Positions 12,185 through 23,340 of a DNA stretch of 64,000 nt are shown one piece after another; position 1 is the first letter of the stretch; the number at the start of each line of letters is the position of its first letter. The stretch lies in the NCBI GenBank assembly GCA_019454045.1, contig SKCR01047759.1, positions 46,335-110,334 of the forward strand, written 5' to 3'. Below the pieces are notes generated by a model. The model searched no databases. It saw nothing but the letters and a program-made list of their open reading frames with translations, and was not told where the DNA came from. This DNA comes from Zanthoxylum bungeanum (lineage: Eukaryota; Streptophyta; Magnoliopsida; Sapindales; Rutaceae). The position numbers and the translations under genes are program-made.

Positions 12185-13638
12185 TGTTAGGGATATGCCC
12201 TATACCCAACTTGTGGATGGGCTATATGTACATGTATTTGTAATATTTTCATTAATTAATAAAATGGCAATCTTTATTGTACGTGTCTTACATAACTTAT
12301 ATGAATCAACAACACTGTAATAAAGCCCTTGGAGTAATAAGACGATGACTTCCACGCCTTATAAGAATCAATACTCGTAAATTTTCCTAGTCATAGTTTT
12401 GTGAATAATCTGGTGTTCACAAAGTGGATAGACTAGCATGATGATATAATTCGCCCTTAAGTGGGGTAGTCGATCCATAGGCTACTAGCGGAGATCCATC
12501 CGCTTGGTGTATCACATGGATGCATGAGTTGCTCGTGTCCATGAACTGACCGCTGAAAGTTTTCATATGGAGTGTTTATCCCATGTGTATGTGAGAACAT
12601 TCATGTATCGATTATATGACTAGTCCTTAGACTTGAGGTCTTTACAATCCTATATGTGGATCAAATAACTTTGAAATTCTCGATCCTCGGTTCAAAAAGA
12701 TCTGGTCATAAGGGTATGATTGGGTCATTTGTTGAAACACATGAAGTTTGTAAAGATACAACAAAAAATCACCACTCTCTCGGATAATATTTTCTTATAA
12801 GAGTAGTATTCCAGTTCGCGGGTTGATATGTGTGATCAGTGCTTGAGATTGTGGCCAAAGCCGAAGAATCATGTGAGATTCTTGGGTTAGCACGATTCAT
12901 GACACTATCAACATCATACCTTTGACCATATGGGTAGACACTTTCCGTACCCCTAGGTCAATAGGTGGGGATACAGTGAGGCGAAGGACCATATCATATG
13001 TAAATCGCACAGAATGGGTATATATATCTTTCCTTCTTATTTGGGGGAATTGGCATGTTGCTAGATGTCAACCTTGGTAATTGAAATCGAACGACCATAT
13101 GATCGGAGGATAATTTATGTTCGATTAATTATCACGATTCATTTCATGTCCAACTTGAGGGGAACCCAAAAGGTCACACACAACAAAGTCGAAATCAATG
13201 GTTAACAGTGCACAGTACAAATATAACATCATATATGTTTGCTGTAGGAATTGTTCATAAATGGTTCAATGTGTTTAATTATTGAACAGATCATTTATGA
13301 GGTTCCATAGTGGCTTAGGGATTGGTGAATGAAGATAAGGGCACTTTGGGAATTGGAATAAATTTTTTTTTACTATTCACGTGAATAGTATAATTTTTTA
13401 ATTTTTTTTGAATTCCAATTCGGTCCAAACTCTTATTAGGGTTTTATAATCTCATTAAACCACTAAATTAAGATCCAATGGCTAAGATTAAATTAGTTTT
13501 TATCCCACATCGGATTCTTAATTAATTTTATTGTCTTATGAGCACTATATAAACCCAAAGAATTCTTCACAATTTTGTACACCAAACTTTTCATATCTTG
13601 GGTTTATATAAGTGAGCAACTCTAAAGTTTAAGAGTAA
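12185..13638 (+). mobile_element. Copia A family LTR
   Basis: Starts TGTTAGGGATATGCCC and matches over its first ~145 bp the 3' LTR start of copia A copy 1 at 36382. It carries a TATA box late in the LTR. Its right end has no CA terminus and runs straight into the outer end of the G2 LTR at 13639, so it is cut in U5. Two readings are possible: a truncated solo LTR, or the 5' LTR of copia A copy 1 (body at 32.5-36.4 kb) split by the G2/P cluster. The distance and common orientation allow the second, but no matching duplication (AGTAA) was found on the far side. Confidence 0.7.
13546..13553 (+). promoter_or_regulatory. Putative TATA box of copia A LTR
   Basis: TATATAAA preceded by TCCCACATCGGA, a combination common in plant copia LTRs, about 90 bp before the truncated LTR end. 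Confidence 0.6.
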
Positions 13639-14294
13639 TGTAGGACACAGATGTGGACGATGCTGTTCTGGGCTCGCGGCCCGGTTGGGAGTACGGAGTA
13701 GCCCGCGGGGGACTAAACCAGAGAAATAACATGGAGTCGCCACCTGGTGTGAACCGGGAAAATGATTTAAGGCCGCACTCACCCCTCAGAAGGGAAGACC
13801 TCAAACCGTTGGGTTCGGAATGGTCCCTTACTTATGCCACTTGTAATGAAATGATTTATGCAACAATTTAATCGAATCTACGCAACATATTTCCAAGAAT
13901 ATTCTATTTCTAATCTCACATGCATAGGTACAAGGCTCATATGTAAGTTTGCATATAACCTATGTCCGAATTTGCATACAACCTATTTGCATATAACCTA
14001 TGTCCAAATTTGCATGCATAAAGGTAAATTGAAACACGGCAAACATACAACTTCATAAGCACACCATATTCATGGATACGAAAACGCAAGGAAATGGTAA
14101 TTGTACAAACAGGCATAAAATTGAATCAGAATAATGGCAAGCATATAATTTCATATGCACGTCGTACTTATACATGTGGGAACACAAATAAATGGCAATT
14201 GCACAATCATGCGTAATAAAGAGAAGCAAATAGGTACATAATGCAAAGAGATAACTAATGGGGCAATCATGCATGAAATATGATGAAAAGGACT

Positions 14295-14640
14295 CAGTTC
14301 AGTGTATGTGCATTCATGTAGCGTTCGTAAACGTGTTCGAACGGTAAACAGAAGGTTCGCGTTCGTATAACGTTTGATAACGCATTCGAACGGGACAAGA
14401 CCTGATGAAACAAAACGCATGCGCATTGGAGTAGCGTTCGTAAACGCGTTCAAACGGTAAATAGAAGGTTCGCGTTCGTATAGCGTTTGAGAACGCTTTC
14501 GAACGAGACAAGACCCGATGAAACAAAATGCATGCGCGTTTGAGTAGCGTTCGTAAACGTGTTCGAATGGGAAACAGAAGGTTCGCATTCGTATAGCGTT
14601 CGAGAACGCGTTCGAACGGGACAGAAGCTGATGCATGATA
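14295..14640. repeat. ~115-bp tandem array in G2 LTR
   Basis: Three units begin near 14315, 14432 and 14545. Each has two half-units around AGCGTTCGTAAACG and TTCGAACGG, including the perfect palindrome CGTTCGAACG. A shorter copy (about two units) is in the LTR fragment at 28393-28620. Confidence 0.85.
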
Positions 14641-14663
14641 GATGACACAAACACATACACAGA

Positions 14664-15545
14664 TGCACAATGTAGGACCCCGTGTGCCCGATTGAACTCA
14701 TTCCCATTCAATCGAGTATACCTCCTCCGGCGTGGCAAAACATCGTGGTAAAGGTAGCCCTTTAGGCATTTTCCCTCGAATAAAGGACCATTAATCCACC
14801 TTAGTAGCCCTGCACATTACATTACATTGCATAAAAATGAATGAGACAATAATGTGGACTTCCATATATCCGATTAAACATATCCCACATTCAATCAAAC
14901 ACACTTCGTCCGGCGCGGCAAAGTATTGTCGTAAAGGTAGCCTTTTGGAATTTTCTCCCCTCAAATTGAGAACCTTTAGACTAACATACTAAGCCCATTC
15001 ACATTACATCACAATTCATAGAAAATAAAGACAACAATATAGGACTTCATATATTCGATTAAACATATATCACATTCAATCAAGCACACTTTGTCTGGCG
15101 CAGCAAAATATTGTCGTAAAGGTAGCCTTTTGGCCTTTTCTTCCCTCAAATAAAGAACCTTTAGACCAACATACTAAGCCCATGCACACTATATCATCAA
15201 TTACATATACAACTAATGTACATAAAGTGAAAGACGAAATATAAAAGGCGCTGCGAAATATCGTGGTAAAGGTAGCCCTTAGGCTTTTTATCCCTCAAAA
15301 TGGAGGACCTTTAGACCAACGTAATAATCTCATGCGCATTACATCACAATGCATAAAAGATAAAGACAACAATATAGGACCTTGTATATTTGATTAAACA
15401 TATATCACATTCAATCAAACACACTTTGTCCGGCGTGGCAAAGTATTGTCGTAAAGGTAGTCCTTTAGACTTTTCTTCCCTCAAATATAGAACCTTTAGA
15501 CCAACATACTAAGCCCAAGCGCATTATATCATCAATACACACACA
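14664..15545. repeat. ~185-bp tandem array in G2 LTR
   Basis: Five units, each with GTAAAGGTAG (at 14748, 14931, 15116, 15265 and 15451, so spacings 183, 185, 149 and 186), CACATTCAATCAA and TTTAGACCAACATACTAAGC. The fourth unit is about 36 bp shorter. The same five-unit array is at about 28645-29540. Confidence 0.85.
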
Positions 15546-15637
15546 AATAATCGTACATAAATTAAATGGCGGAATACAAATACGGATAATAAACAAACAA
15601 GATAACATAAATCGGAATATGTGCCGTTTGCTTAAGT

Positions 15638-15728
15638 GGTACGTGGAGTTGTATCCCAAGTACAGACCGCACTACCGTTCATTCGGATTCGGCTACGGAA
15701 TTTATGTCGAGTTTCCATCCTATATACC
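15638..15728 (-). repeat. Conserved gypsy-LTR module, copy 3
   Basis: Minus-strand copy of the 92-bp module (copy 2 is at 10870-10960). It reads TGTACTTGGGATACAAC in its core and keeps the TGTA/TACA stem. It sits between the ~185-bp array and the GTCGACTCTCGGAA text. Confidence 0.8.
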
Positions 15729-17231
15729 ACAAGAGGCGACACATTTTCCATTTATTTAAGGGCCACAACACACATCATTCGACAATACTCATGCAAATAA
15801 AATTTAATAGATAATTATGAGATGAATGAAAATAAATTAGAAAGATGCCCTCAGGTCTAACATTTTATGTCGACTCTCGGAAACACGTTACAAGGCCGTC
15901 GGAAGGGCTAAAACTCCGTAACTTTTCTGGTTTGCTGGTCACTTCTTTCCTCGCTATTTTCACTGCCCGAGCTACTGTTTTCACTCCGTTTCGCTGCTGT
16001 TTTTGCTATAGTTTCTGGTCAATATTTTTGGTGTATTAATGGACTGTTTTGGAGTTAATTCGGGGACTATTTTGGACTATTCTGGGGTTGTTTCGGGGAC
16101 TGTTTTAGGGTGTAATTTGGAGTCTTGAATAAGGGCTGCAGTATGCTCGGCTAGTGAGGGTTTAGGGGCTGCAGAGTGCTCGGCTAGTGAGTGGTCGTGA
16201 GTGGCCGTGAAGGTTTTTGTGCGTGTCGTTTGTTATTTCTGAAGGTGTGTGCGTGAGTGGCTGGTTGAGGGTTTATTCTTTGAGTTGTGAGTCGGTTGGT
16301 GCTAGCTGCATGAGTGGGTTTAGGGCTGTCTCATTAAGTGGCTGAGAGTGAGCTTCTTTGTTAACGTGGCTAATGGGCGCTGATTGAGTGTGTTGAAGGG
16401 GCTGCTTACGTTGATGATGGTGTGAAGTGTGCGTGGTGATTTTTAAAGAGGGTGACGTGATCTGTGTTGGTGCATTTATTTTCTAGGGACGTGAGGGCAA
16501 TACATTTTTTGTTGCTTTTAGTTCGAGTGGTTGATGAATGATGCCATGAGTGACTTGGTCTTTTGGTGGTTGCCGACTGAATGAGAGAGGGGCAGCTAGG
16601 CCATGAAGCTTTAGGGTTTATATTTTGTTTGTGTTTTTGCCGTGAGAGTGTAAGGGGCGTGGGTTTTTTTTAGGGTTTAGTTTGTGTTATATTTTATAGT
16701 AGATGTATTAGGGTTACGGTTGTGCATGGGTCTTGAAAAGGAAACAAAATCAAGTAAATTAGGGATTGATTTAATTAGTTTAAAAAAGGGAAAGGATAAT
16801 TGTGTTTTGGTGGGGAATATATTTAAATTGGTAGGTGAATTATTTAATTTTTGAATGATTTGCTTAATTGGATTTAATTTAATTTTAATTGGTTTTAATT
16901 TAATTTAATTTTAATTGTGACATGTTTTTTAAATGGTTTTAATTTAATTTAATTTAATTTGTGCTTTAAATATGTTTTAATTATTTCTTGGATTGGGCTT
17001 AGGTGAGATGGGCTTGGTGTGTGTCTTAGTGATGTGTGGGCTTAGAATATTTTAAAACGGAGATCCAACAAGCGAGCCCGAAGCCAAACAAGCGAACTAA
17101 ATCAAACAAAAATCCCAATTTCTGACTTTTCCATTTCGAAGTCCGTTTCCCGCGACTTCCGCGACTTAAAAGGTAGTGTCTCCAAACGAGACTCATCATA
17201 GGGACTTACTGGGAAAAATACAGTGCCTACA

Positions 17232-17326
17232 GTCGCCCCCACTTTGATGGGACTTGTGCAGTGTGTGACAATGACAATCCTATCAAAGTTATGCAATGCA
17301 TTTTTACATACCTGGTTCACCAGCTG
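17232..17326 (-). mobile_element. G2 polypurine tract and 3' internal stub
   Basis: The polypurine tract (rc of GTCGCCCCCACTTT, 17232-17245) is followed by text shared with G3 at 39979-40070 (GACTTGTGCAGTGTGTGACA, ATGCAATGCATTTTTAC). It is cut at CAGCTG by the copia C-type LTR. Confidence 0.85.
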
Positions 17327-19072
17327 TGTTGGACAATTATGACCCATAGCGTCACTATTTCTACAGATCATGGTGTTATTGTACAAATTAACTATGTGAC
17401 AAAGGAAATTGCTCTCTTATCATTTGTGATTAGATCACCGTGATATATAAATGATAAGAGGTCCCTGTGATTTGTTCCTGGATTGATAAGATATGAGACA
17501 GTATCAATCCACGAAGGATAAAACCTTAATATCCCTAGTCAGAGTAATATCGAGATTAGACATCGATAATGCGTAAAAGACTAGTATTACACTTGTGCGC
17601 ATTGTGAGGGCACAACGGCATAGTTCTCATATATTTAAGTATATGATACTCATGCAAGTGTAATAGGAGGTTGTGTTTTACCGATGGTACGGGAAACAGC
17701 TTCGCTCTGGATAGACCCCATCGGAATTCCATTGGTAGTATGACTATGTGTCTATGGAAGTCCGAAATCATGGTAGGTGTATTTGGTCTTAACCTGAGAC
17801 TTGCACCGCTAATACTTGCGACAATCAATATACTTTGGTTGTGGTCGTCCAGGGCTTTAACGGTTATGTGTACGCCTCTGCTGGGTATATTGAGAATCGT
17901 AGTGTGTTGGGTGTGATGTCAAGATGAAAGTGTCACTCCAGTCATATGGGGTTGATGATCGCGTAGGGATACATAACTGGTTCTCTAAAAAGGTTGCAAC
18001 CGTCGGGATAATATGACTTGGTCATGATTATCCGATATTAAAGAGACTAGTTGCTCGTAATCCGATATATGCTTCGTACGGGGCAGACACTGTACCAGCC
18101 CCAGGCCTTGCATGTGATAATCCGATACTGGATCGAAATACACAATACTACATATACTAAGCCTGATATAAATCTTTATATTCCTGTAAGGATATTTCTG
18201 GAGAATTGGGTAGGCATGGCTCTTTGCTAGAAGCCAACATTGTCTTGTAAATCGGTATAAACGTAGTACTAGGTACTTACGTGTTCGGATAGTCCGACGA
18301 CTGAATTTACTGCCAATATATCCGGGGATCTCATGGGTCACTTCCCGAAGATTCACCGATGACGTTTGACTCGCACTTTAAATTAATCTGGGATTAATTA
18401 GAAGAGAGAGAAAATTAATCTGGGATTAATAGCAAAGATATTTTATCCGGGATAAAATATCATTTATATAGAGATAACGATTAATTTGGAATTAATCGAT
18501 TAATTAATATATTCGATATATTAAACGAAATTGGATTTCGACATAGAATTAAAATTAGATTTTAATTCGGGCGAACGAGTTAATTTAGAATTAATTCGTT
18601 AGCGACGTGAATAGTAATTATGCTAGGCATGATTATTTAATTAAATTAGATTTAATTGCGTCGCAACAGAAAATTCGTTAATTTAGAATTAGCGAACCCG
18701 AGCCCGGGATTATTTACGAGCGCATTCGCATTTCGAATTCGAGTGCGGCACGCAAGTCAAATCAAGCATCAAATAGCTAGTCGCATCTAGCGTCACATCA
18801 TTCGTCAATCAAGTGATAGATGTCTTTCAGTTTGAGTGATTGACGCCAGTCACTATTCATTGATTGATGGAATGATGGGAGTGATTGAAGCCTTTAATGG
18901 CTTTGATTTTTGGAGGCAAAAAGTTTGGTATTTGATTTTTTGGAATATCTATTACCATTTTTTTGGTAACCAACACACAACACTCTTCTCTTTCTTCTCT
19001 CTTCTCACACGCCCAAGGGGCTGCCTTTTTCCTCTCATCTGCTGCTCACTGCCGTGAGCTATAGGGAAGCAA
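17327..19072 (+). mobile_element. Copia C-type LTR, 3' end missing
   Basis: Starts TGTTGGACAATTATGACCC, the LTR start of copia C (whose minus-strand copy ends at 62287), and is related to copia B (TGTTAGACATTATGTCCC). It follows the family for about 1.75 kb, including the inverted-repeat chain and the closing stretch TTCTCACACGCCCA. It lacks the terminal AACA expected about 0.3 kb further on and passes into the gypsy array at about 19072. No right-hand duplication can be seen, so it is a truncated LTR in G2 DNA. Confidence 0.75.
18381..18696. repeat. Chain of short inverted repeats in copia C-type LTR
   Basis: At least ten consecutive dyads, almost all with a 3-base spacer TGG or TAG. Examples by arm positions: 18381-18388/18392-18399; 18437-18447/18451-18461 (11 bp, loop CGG); 18478-18486/18490-18498; 18505-18511/18517-18523; 18526-18531/18535-18540; 18546-18555/18559-18568 (10 bp, perfect); 18574-18585/18589-18600 (12 bp, one G-T); 18615-18623/18627-18635; 18639-18646/18650-18657; 18674-18683/18687-18696. 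The same chain is at 48060-48284, 56481-56703, 58454-58753 and from about 63710 to the window end. Confidence 0.9.
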
Positions 19073-19605
19073 AACTACTGCTGATGTGGGTCACGACCCT
19101 GAGACGCATCCCCAAAACTACTGCTGATATGGGTCACGACCTTGGGACTCATCCCCAAAACTACTGCTGATGTGGGTCACGACCTTGGGACGCATCCCCA
19201 AAACTGATGTTGATACTGATGTGGGTCACGACCCTGGGACTCATCCCCAAAACTGCTGATACTGTGGGTCACGACCTTGGGACGCATCCCCAAAACTGAT
19301 GTTGATACTGATGTGGGTCACGACCCTGGGACTCATCCCCAAAACTGCTGATACTGTGGGTCACGACCCTGAACTGATACTGATGTGGGCCTCGGCCCTG
19401 GAATTCATCCCCAAAACTGATACTGTAGTAGTCTCGCCCCCAAACCAATATTGATATGGGCCTCGCCCCCAAGCTGATTCTGATGTGGGCCTCACCCCCA
19501 AACTGATACTGATGTGGGATCACCCCCCAAACCGATACTGATATGGGCCTCGCCCTCAGGCTGATGTGGATGTGGGCCTCGCCCCTAAACTGATGCTGAT
19601 GTGGG
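19073..19605 (-). repeat. G-family tandem array (antisense), left part
   Basis: Repeats of about 30-60 bp built on GTGGGTCACGACCCTGGGAC, CATCCCCAAAACTG and CTGATACTGAT, changing towards GTGGGCCTCGCCCCCAAACTG at the right end. This is the array that lies between pol and the polypurine tract of G elements. It is cut at 19605 by element P and resumes at 28260. Confidence 0.85.
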
Positions 19606-21343
19606 TGTAGGCACTGCATTTTTGCATGTAAGTCCCGATGATGACCGTCGTACGGAGGCACTACCTTTTATGTCGCGAAAAATAACCCCCTGAATAGCAG
19701 TCACAAACCACCAAAAATAGCCCCATATAGCAGCCTCAATTCACATCCAAACTGTCCACTTTTACCACTACAAACTGCACTGAAAATCAGCCCTGTAACT
19801 ACCAAATTTTGCCTCCAAAATCTGCCATAATTACTGAAATTCACCCCCATATAGCAGCCCCTAATCCCCAAAAATTACGTCTCAAAACTGCCCCAGCAAG
19901 TACCGAAATTCACCCCTCCAAACACCCCCTCTATTCACGCCCAATACCCCCTCACAAGTAGTCCACTTAAATCCCACATCGCCTGAGAAACTACTCCCTT
20001 TTACTCACACCAATAGCCCTCACGCCAATAGACAACACAAGACCTTCCTCTCATCACTAGCATTCACGCCACTGCAACCCTCACACAAGTCCCTGCCTCA
20101 CGCACCAAAGTCGCTGAAACCAGCCCCTGCACTGCCTTAAAATACCCACTGAAACTAGCCCCAACATCACCAAAAATCCCCATTGGAGCCAGCCCCTATC
20201 CACGCCTAAACACACCAACAACCAGCCATTGATTCACACTGAAATACCCCTCAACAGCATCCCAGTAAACTGCCTTGGAACCACCGAAAATAACAGCCCA
20301 ATAACCATCCTCATTCATGCCCCTAACAAGCCATAAAACAGCCCCTAAGACAGCCCTTGGAACCACCGAAAATACCCCCAAAACAGTAAGTCTAATTCGT
20401 GACCAGAAACCGCAGCGAAATGGAGTAAAAAACAGCGGCCCAAACAGCGAAATAGCGAAGGAAAACGTTGAACCAGTGAACCGGAAGAGTTGCGGATCAT
20501 CAACCATTCCGACAGCCGTGTAACGCACTTCCAACAGACGACAAAAGAGGATAGACCTGAGGGCACCCATTCTACTTATTATGTTTCGTTTCTTTTATTT
20601 ATTTTAATATATTATCGCATGAGAGTCATTTGTTGAGGCATGATGTGAATTCCGGATGAATGGAATGCGTGTTCTCTTTTGTGGTATATCGGATGGAAAC
20701 CCGGACGTAAATTCTGTAGCCGAATCTGAACGGACGATAGTGTGGTTTGTACTCGGGATACAATGCCATGTACTGCTTGAGAGATACACAAATTTCGTTC
20801 ATCTAACATTGTATTCGAGCATGATAATGTTGTTAGCATGTTATTTATCTTAAGCATGATTTAGTCGATATAAATTTCTTTCTTTATGCATGATTAGGTT
20901 GTTTTCATATTAGGTATTTAATTTATATTTATGCTTAGATTCTTATTTATTTTCCGTATTAGATAATTGAGCATGCTTGTGTGATGATTGTATGTTATTG
21001 CGTGTTTACCGTTATGATAACTAACTTTTAAAGCATGTAAACTTAGATTTAAGCCGTATACGAATTTAGGTGTAGGTTACATTTTTCCAAATGTATGTTG
21101 AGTAGACTTGGTTAAAATTGCAAAAATCCGTTCATTGCAAGTGACATAAGTAGGGGACCATTCTGAACCCAACGGTTTGAGGTCTTCCCTTGCGAGGGGT
21201 GAGTGCAGCCTTAAATCATTTACCCAGTTCACACTGGGTGGCAACTCCATTATTCTCTGATTTAGTCCCCCGCGGGCTATTCCGTACTCCCAACTAGGCC
21301 GCGAGCCTATAATAACATGTGTCGCCGGTTTCTGTGTCCTACA
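19606..21343 (+). mobile_element. 5' LTR of P, with internal deletion
   Basis: TGTAGGCACTGC to GTCCTACA, 1738 bp. Compared with the 3' LTR (2497 bp), DNA equivalent to about 25834-26624 is missing just after ACCTTTTATGTCGC. The lost part includes the putative TATA box of the 3' LTR, so this 5' LTR may be a weak or dead promoter. The module is at 20683-20775 and the conserved end block at about 21120-21343. Confidence 0.85.
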
Positions 21344-21346
21344 GTC

Positions 21347-21364
21347 TGGCGACTCCACTGGGGA
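21347..21364 (+). other. Primer binding site (tRNA-Arg type) of P
   Basis: TGGCGACTCCACTGGGGA lies 3 bp after the LTR end. Its first bases complement a tRNA CCA end. Elements of the Ogre/Tat group are known to use tRNA-Arg with this type of site. It primes minus-strand cDNA. Confidence 0.85.
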
Positions 21365-22307
21365 TAGAGAATCGGCCCCGAAATAATGTCTTGTAATGTT
21401 TATGATTTGTGCTTTAATTAACCATGCTATTGTGGGTTAAGGGAATTTAATCAAAGACAATTATTAAGGCTTGGTAATGATTTGGTGTCTTCCTAAACTC
21501 ACTACCTTTCTATAAGGAAAAGCTGTGAAGGCACCGAGGTAATCATTATCTATAGCTCAATGTGATAGACTAATTTGGAGGACTTGTTGTTTACTCCTAT
21601 CACCAAGGCGATAAGAGCCTAAGAGGCTTGGGTATTTAAGAGAGTTCGCTTCACCCTCCCTCTGGGGAATCTATAATAAGAAATCCATTTGACAGTTAGT
21701 CATATATCGTTACTCGTTGGCACGTACCGTAAGGTATAAAAAGGTGCGTTTACTTGGTCATTTGAACCCTTGAGTGATGAGTCATTGTTGTGAACAATCC
21801 TTCGTCAGCGAGAGCTTTTGTTTACACTCCTGAAACCTACATGTGAACCGTAGTTGTATGACCCTTAGAAAATATTTATTTATGCTTGTGTTTTGGACCA
21901 TTGTCATTTGGATTCAGTTGGACTTTTTGTCAAGAAATATGAACTTGTTGGGCCATTTAAACTGGGACAAGTTCATGTCCTTTTGACAATTAGCCCAAAA
22001 TTTCTAAAATAATGATGAGCCATCTTGTGTGTTTGCCTTTTATCATTTGAAGTTATTTAGTTATATTATCGCTAAGTGTAAACCTGTTGGGCCTTTTCAA
22101 CTGGGACAAGTATGCACCGCGCAATGATGTGATTGAATGCTTTAAAATGACGATAGGCCAACTTATATATGTATTTTCCGCATCACGCGCATCTCACGCA
22201 TTTCATGCATACATGCATCATGTTAACCCTTTTGTGTCTTAAAAGCCATCATAGATTCCCGTTGGGTTAGGAAAGTAGAGAGACTTGTCAAGAGACCGTC
22301 AGTCAAC
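21365..22307 (+). mobile_element. Untranslated leader of P
   Basis: Non-coding, shared with G3 leader DNA (43646-44511, reversed) and in part with 31690-31935. Recognisable pieces are GATTTGGTGTCTTCC, CACCAAGGCGATAAGAGCC, AAGAGAGTTCGC and CCTCCCTCTGGGGAAT. Two related pieces, TTGGGCCATTTAAACTGGGA and TTGGGCCTTTTCAACTGGGA (near 21950 and 22089), show an old local duplication. Confidence 0.75.
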
Positions 22308-22560
22308 ATGAGAAAGTTAGCAAACGAGAGATCCCGCCTGGATCAACTAGAGATTAAAGTAACCAAAATTATTGAGATGTTGCAAGTTCTGACTAATATT
22401 GTGGCCAGTTTGACCGTACCCGGTATATCCGATAACAGAAAGTTTTACAATCAGAATGGAAATACCATCGGGGAATCCTAGGAAGAAGCAAGTAGAAAAG
22501 ACAGGATAGTCATTCAGAAATTGAGAAATGGAGCAGTGAAACTGTCAGACTTGGGAGAGA
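22308..22560 (+). pseudogene. gag: P gag start fused to integrase tail remnant
   Basis: From ATG 22308 the frame reads close to the G3 Gag: SRLDQLEIKVTKIIEMLQVL, TNIVASL, SDNRKFYNQNGNTIGES, then a stop. Immediately after this, DNA equivalent to the integrase C-terminus appears (GCAGTGAAACTGTCAGACTT, reading AVKLSDL as in GAVRLSDLEGNEF of G3). Everything between (most of gag, protease, RT, RNase H, integrase core) is deleted. Gag would form particles; this stub cannot. Confidence 0.7.
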
Positions 22561-23340
22561 AGTCTTTGATAGTTAGACATATGTCCGGTGATGACATTGT
22601 TTGCTATAGGGAGAAACCTTAGAAACAAGAAGTACGAGATGGGCTCTCATCCGGTATTCTGAATGGATTGCTCTCGGCTAGACTCACGAGCACTTGATTA
22701 CGGGATCTCAACAGTAGAAGCCTGAGTATTTGGCGAGATGACTAGTTGAAGAGATGATGGATCAGTGAATGACCATTTTCCTGGATGTCCACCCTGTTTT
22801 ACTTATGCTATGATATATAATATGGTTGGAAACAAAGAAAAAGTCTCTGCAATAAAAAGAAAAAGGAAAATAGACCACCTATAACCGATAAGCGTGAAGC
22901 TACCCATGAGCGAGTATTAGGACCACCATGAGGAGAAATGCTACCTTAAAGGGTATGTGTCAAAGAAAGAAAAAGAAAGAAAAGAGAAAAAAATAATGAA
23001 AAGAAAAAAAAAGTTCAAAATGAAAAGAAAGAGACAAGAAAAAAAAGAAGAAGACAATATCATGTTGAGTATGACGAAGTAATCACAGAGTGTGATCAAG
23101 ACATCTAGATTGGTTAGACCCACTGATCTGATTCTCTGAGACGAAATTGTCGAGTTGGCTTACTTAAGGAACAAGCTGCGAAAGATCTTTAGCACACACA
23201 CACTAGAAGTCTAGTTCAGATCACTCATTCAGACAAGCGGAGTTGAGTATATTAAGTACTTTGAAGGTTCTCTGGTTTCGACGGAAGCATTCGTTGAGGA
23301 TGAAAATATGTTTGATTATCAAGATTATCTCATAAGAGGT
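22561..23340 (+). mobile_element. P non-coding region after pol
   Basis: Matches, in reverse, the G DNA at 37513-38300 and 41263-42040: GTCCGGTGATGACATTG/GTTTCCAAGG texts, GACCACCATGAGGAGAAATG, and CACACACACTAGAAGTCTAG. It includes a purine-rich run (GAAAGAAAAAG type) at about 22965-23060 that corresponds to T-rich runs in the reversed copies. No open frame is supported. It leads into the arrays. Confidence 0.75.

Larger units (their letters stand above)
13639..17231 (-). mobile_element. 3' LTR of gypsy G2
   Basis: A 3593-bp LTR from TGTAGGACACAG (left) to GTGCCTACA (right). The right end touches the polypurine tract at 17232-17245, so on the minus strand this is the 3' LTR. From left to right it holds the conserved end block (13639-13860), a ~115-bp repeat array, a ~185-bp repeat array, the 92-bp module, the text following GCCCTCAGGTCTAAC, a G/T-rich stretch, an AT-rich TTTAATTTAATT stretch near 16865-16965, and the termini. 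Minus-strand TATAAAATATAA near 16690-16705 may be its TATA box. No protein is encoded. Confidence 0.85.

Noticed and set aside
14151..14738. 195-aa minus-strand frame in the G2 LTR
   Set aside because: Made of the ~115-bp repeat units in an LTR; repeats of RTLYE and FERV text only reflect the DNA repeat.
16670..16720. Telomere-like TTTAGGG words
   Set aside because: Only isolated AGGGTTTAG words within the G2 LTR, no array.
19269..19661. 130-aa minus-strand frame crossing the G array
   Set aside because: It crosses the P insertion point and consists of array units, so it cannot be a gene.
20317..20570. Frames of 68-124 aa in the P LTR and their twins at 27113-27487
   Set aside because: Conserved only because the LTRs are copies; no codon-like pattern of change and no known domain.
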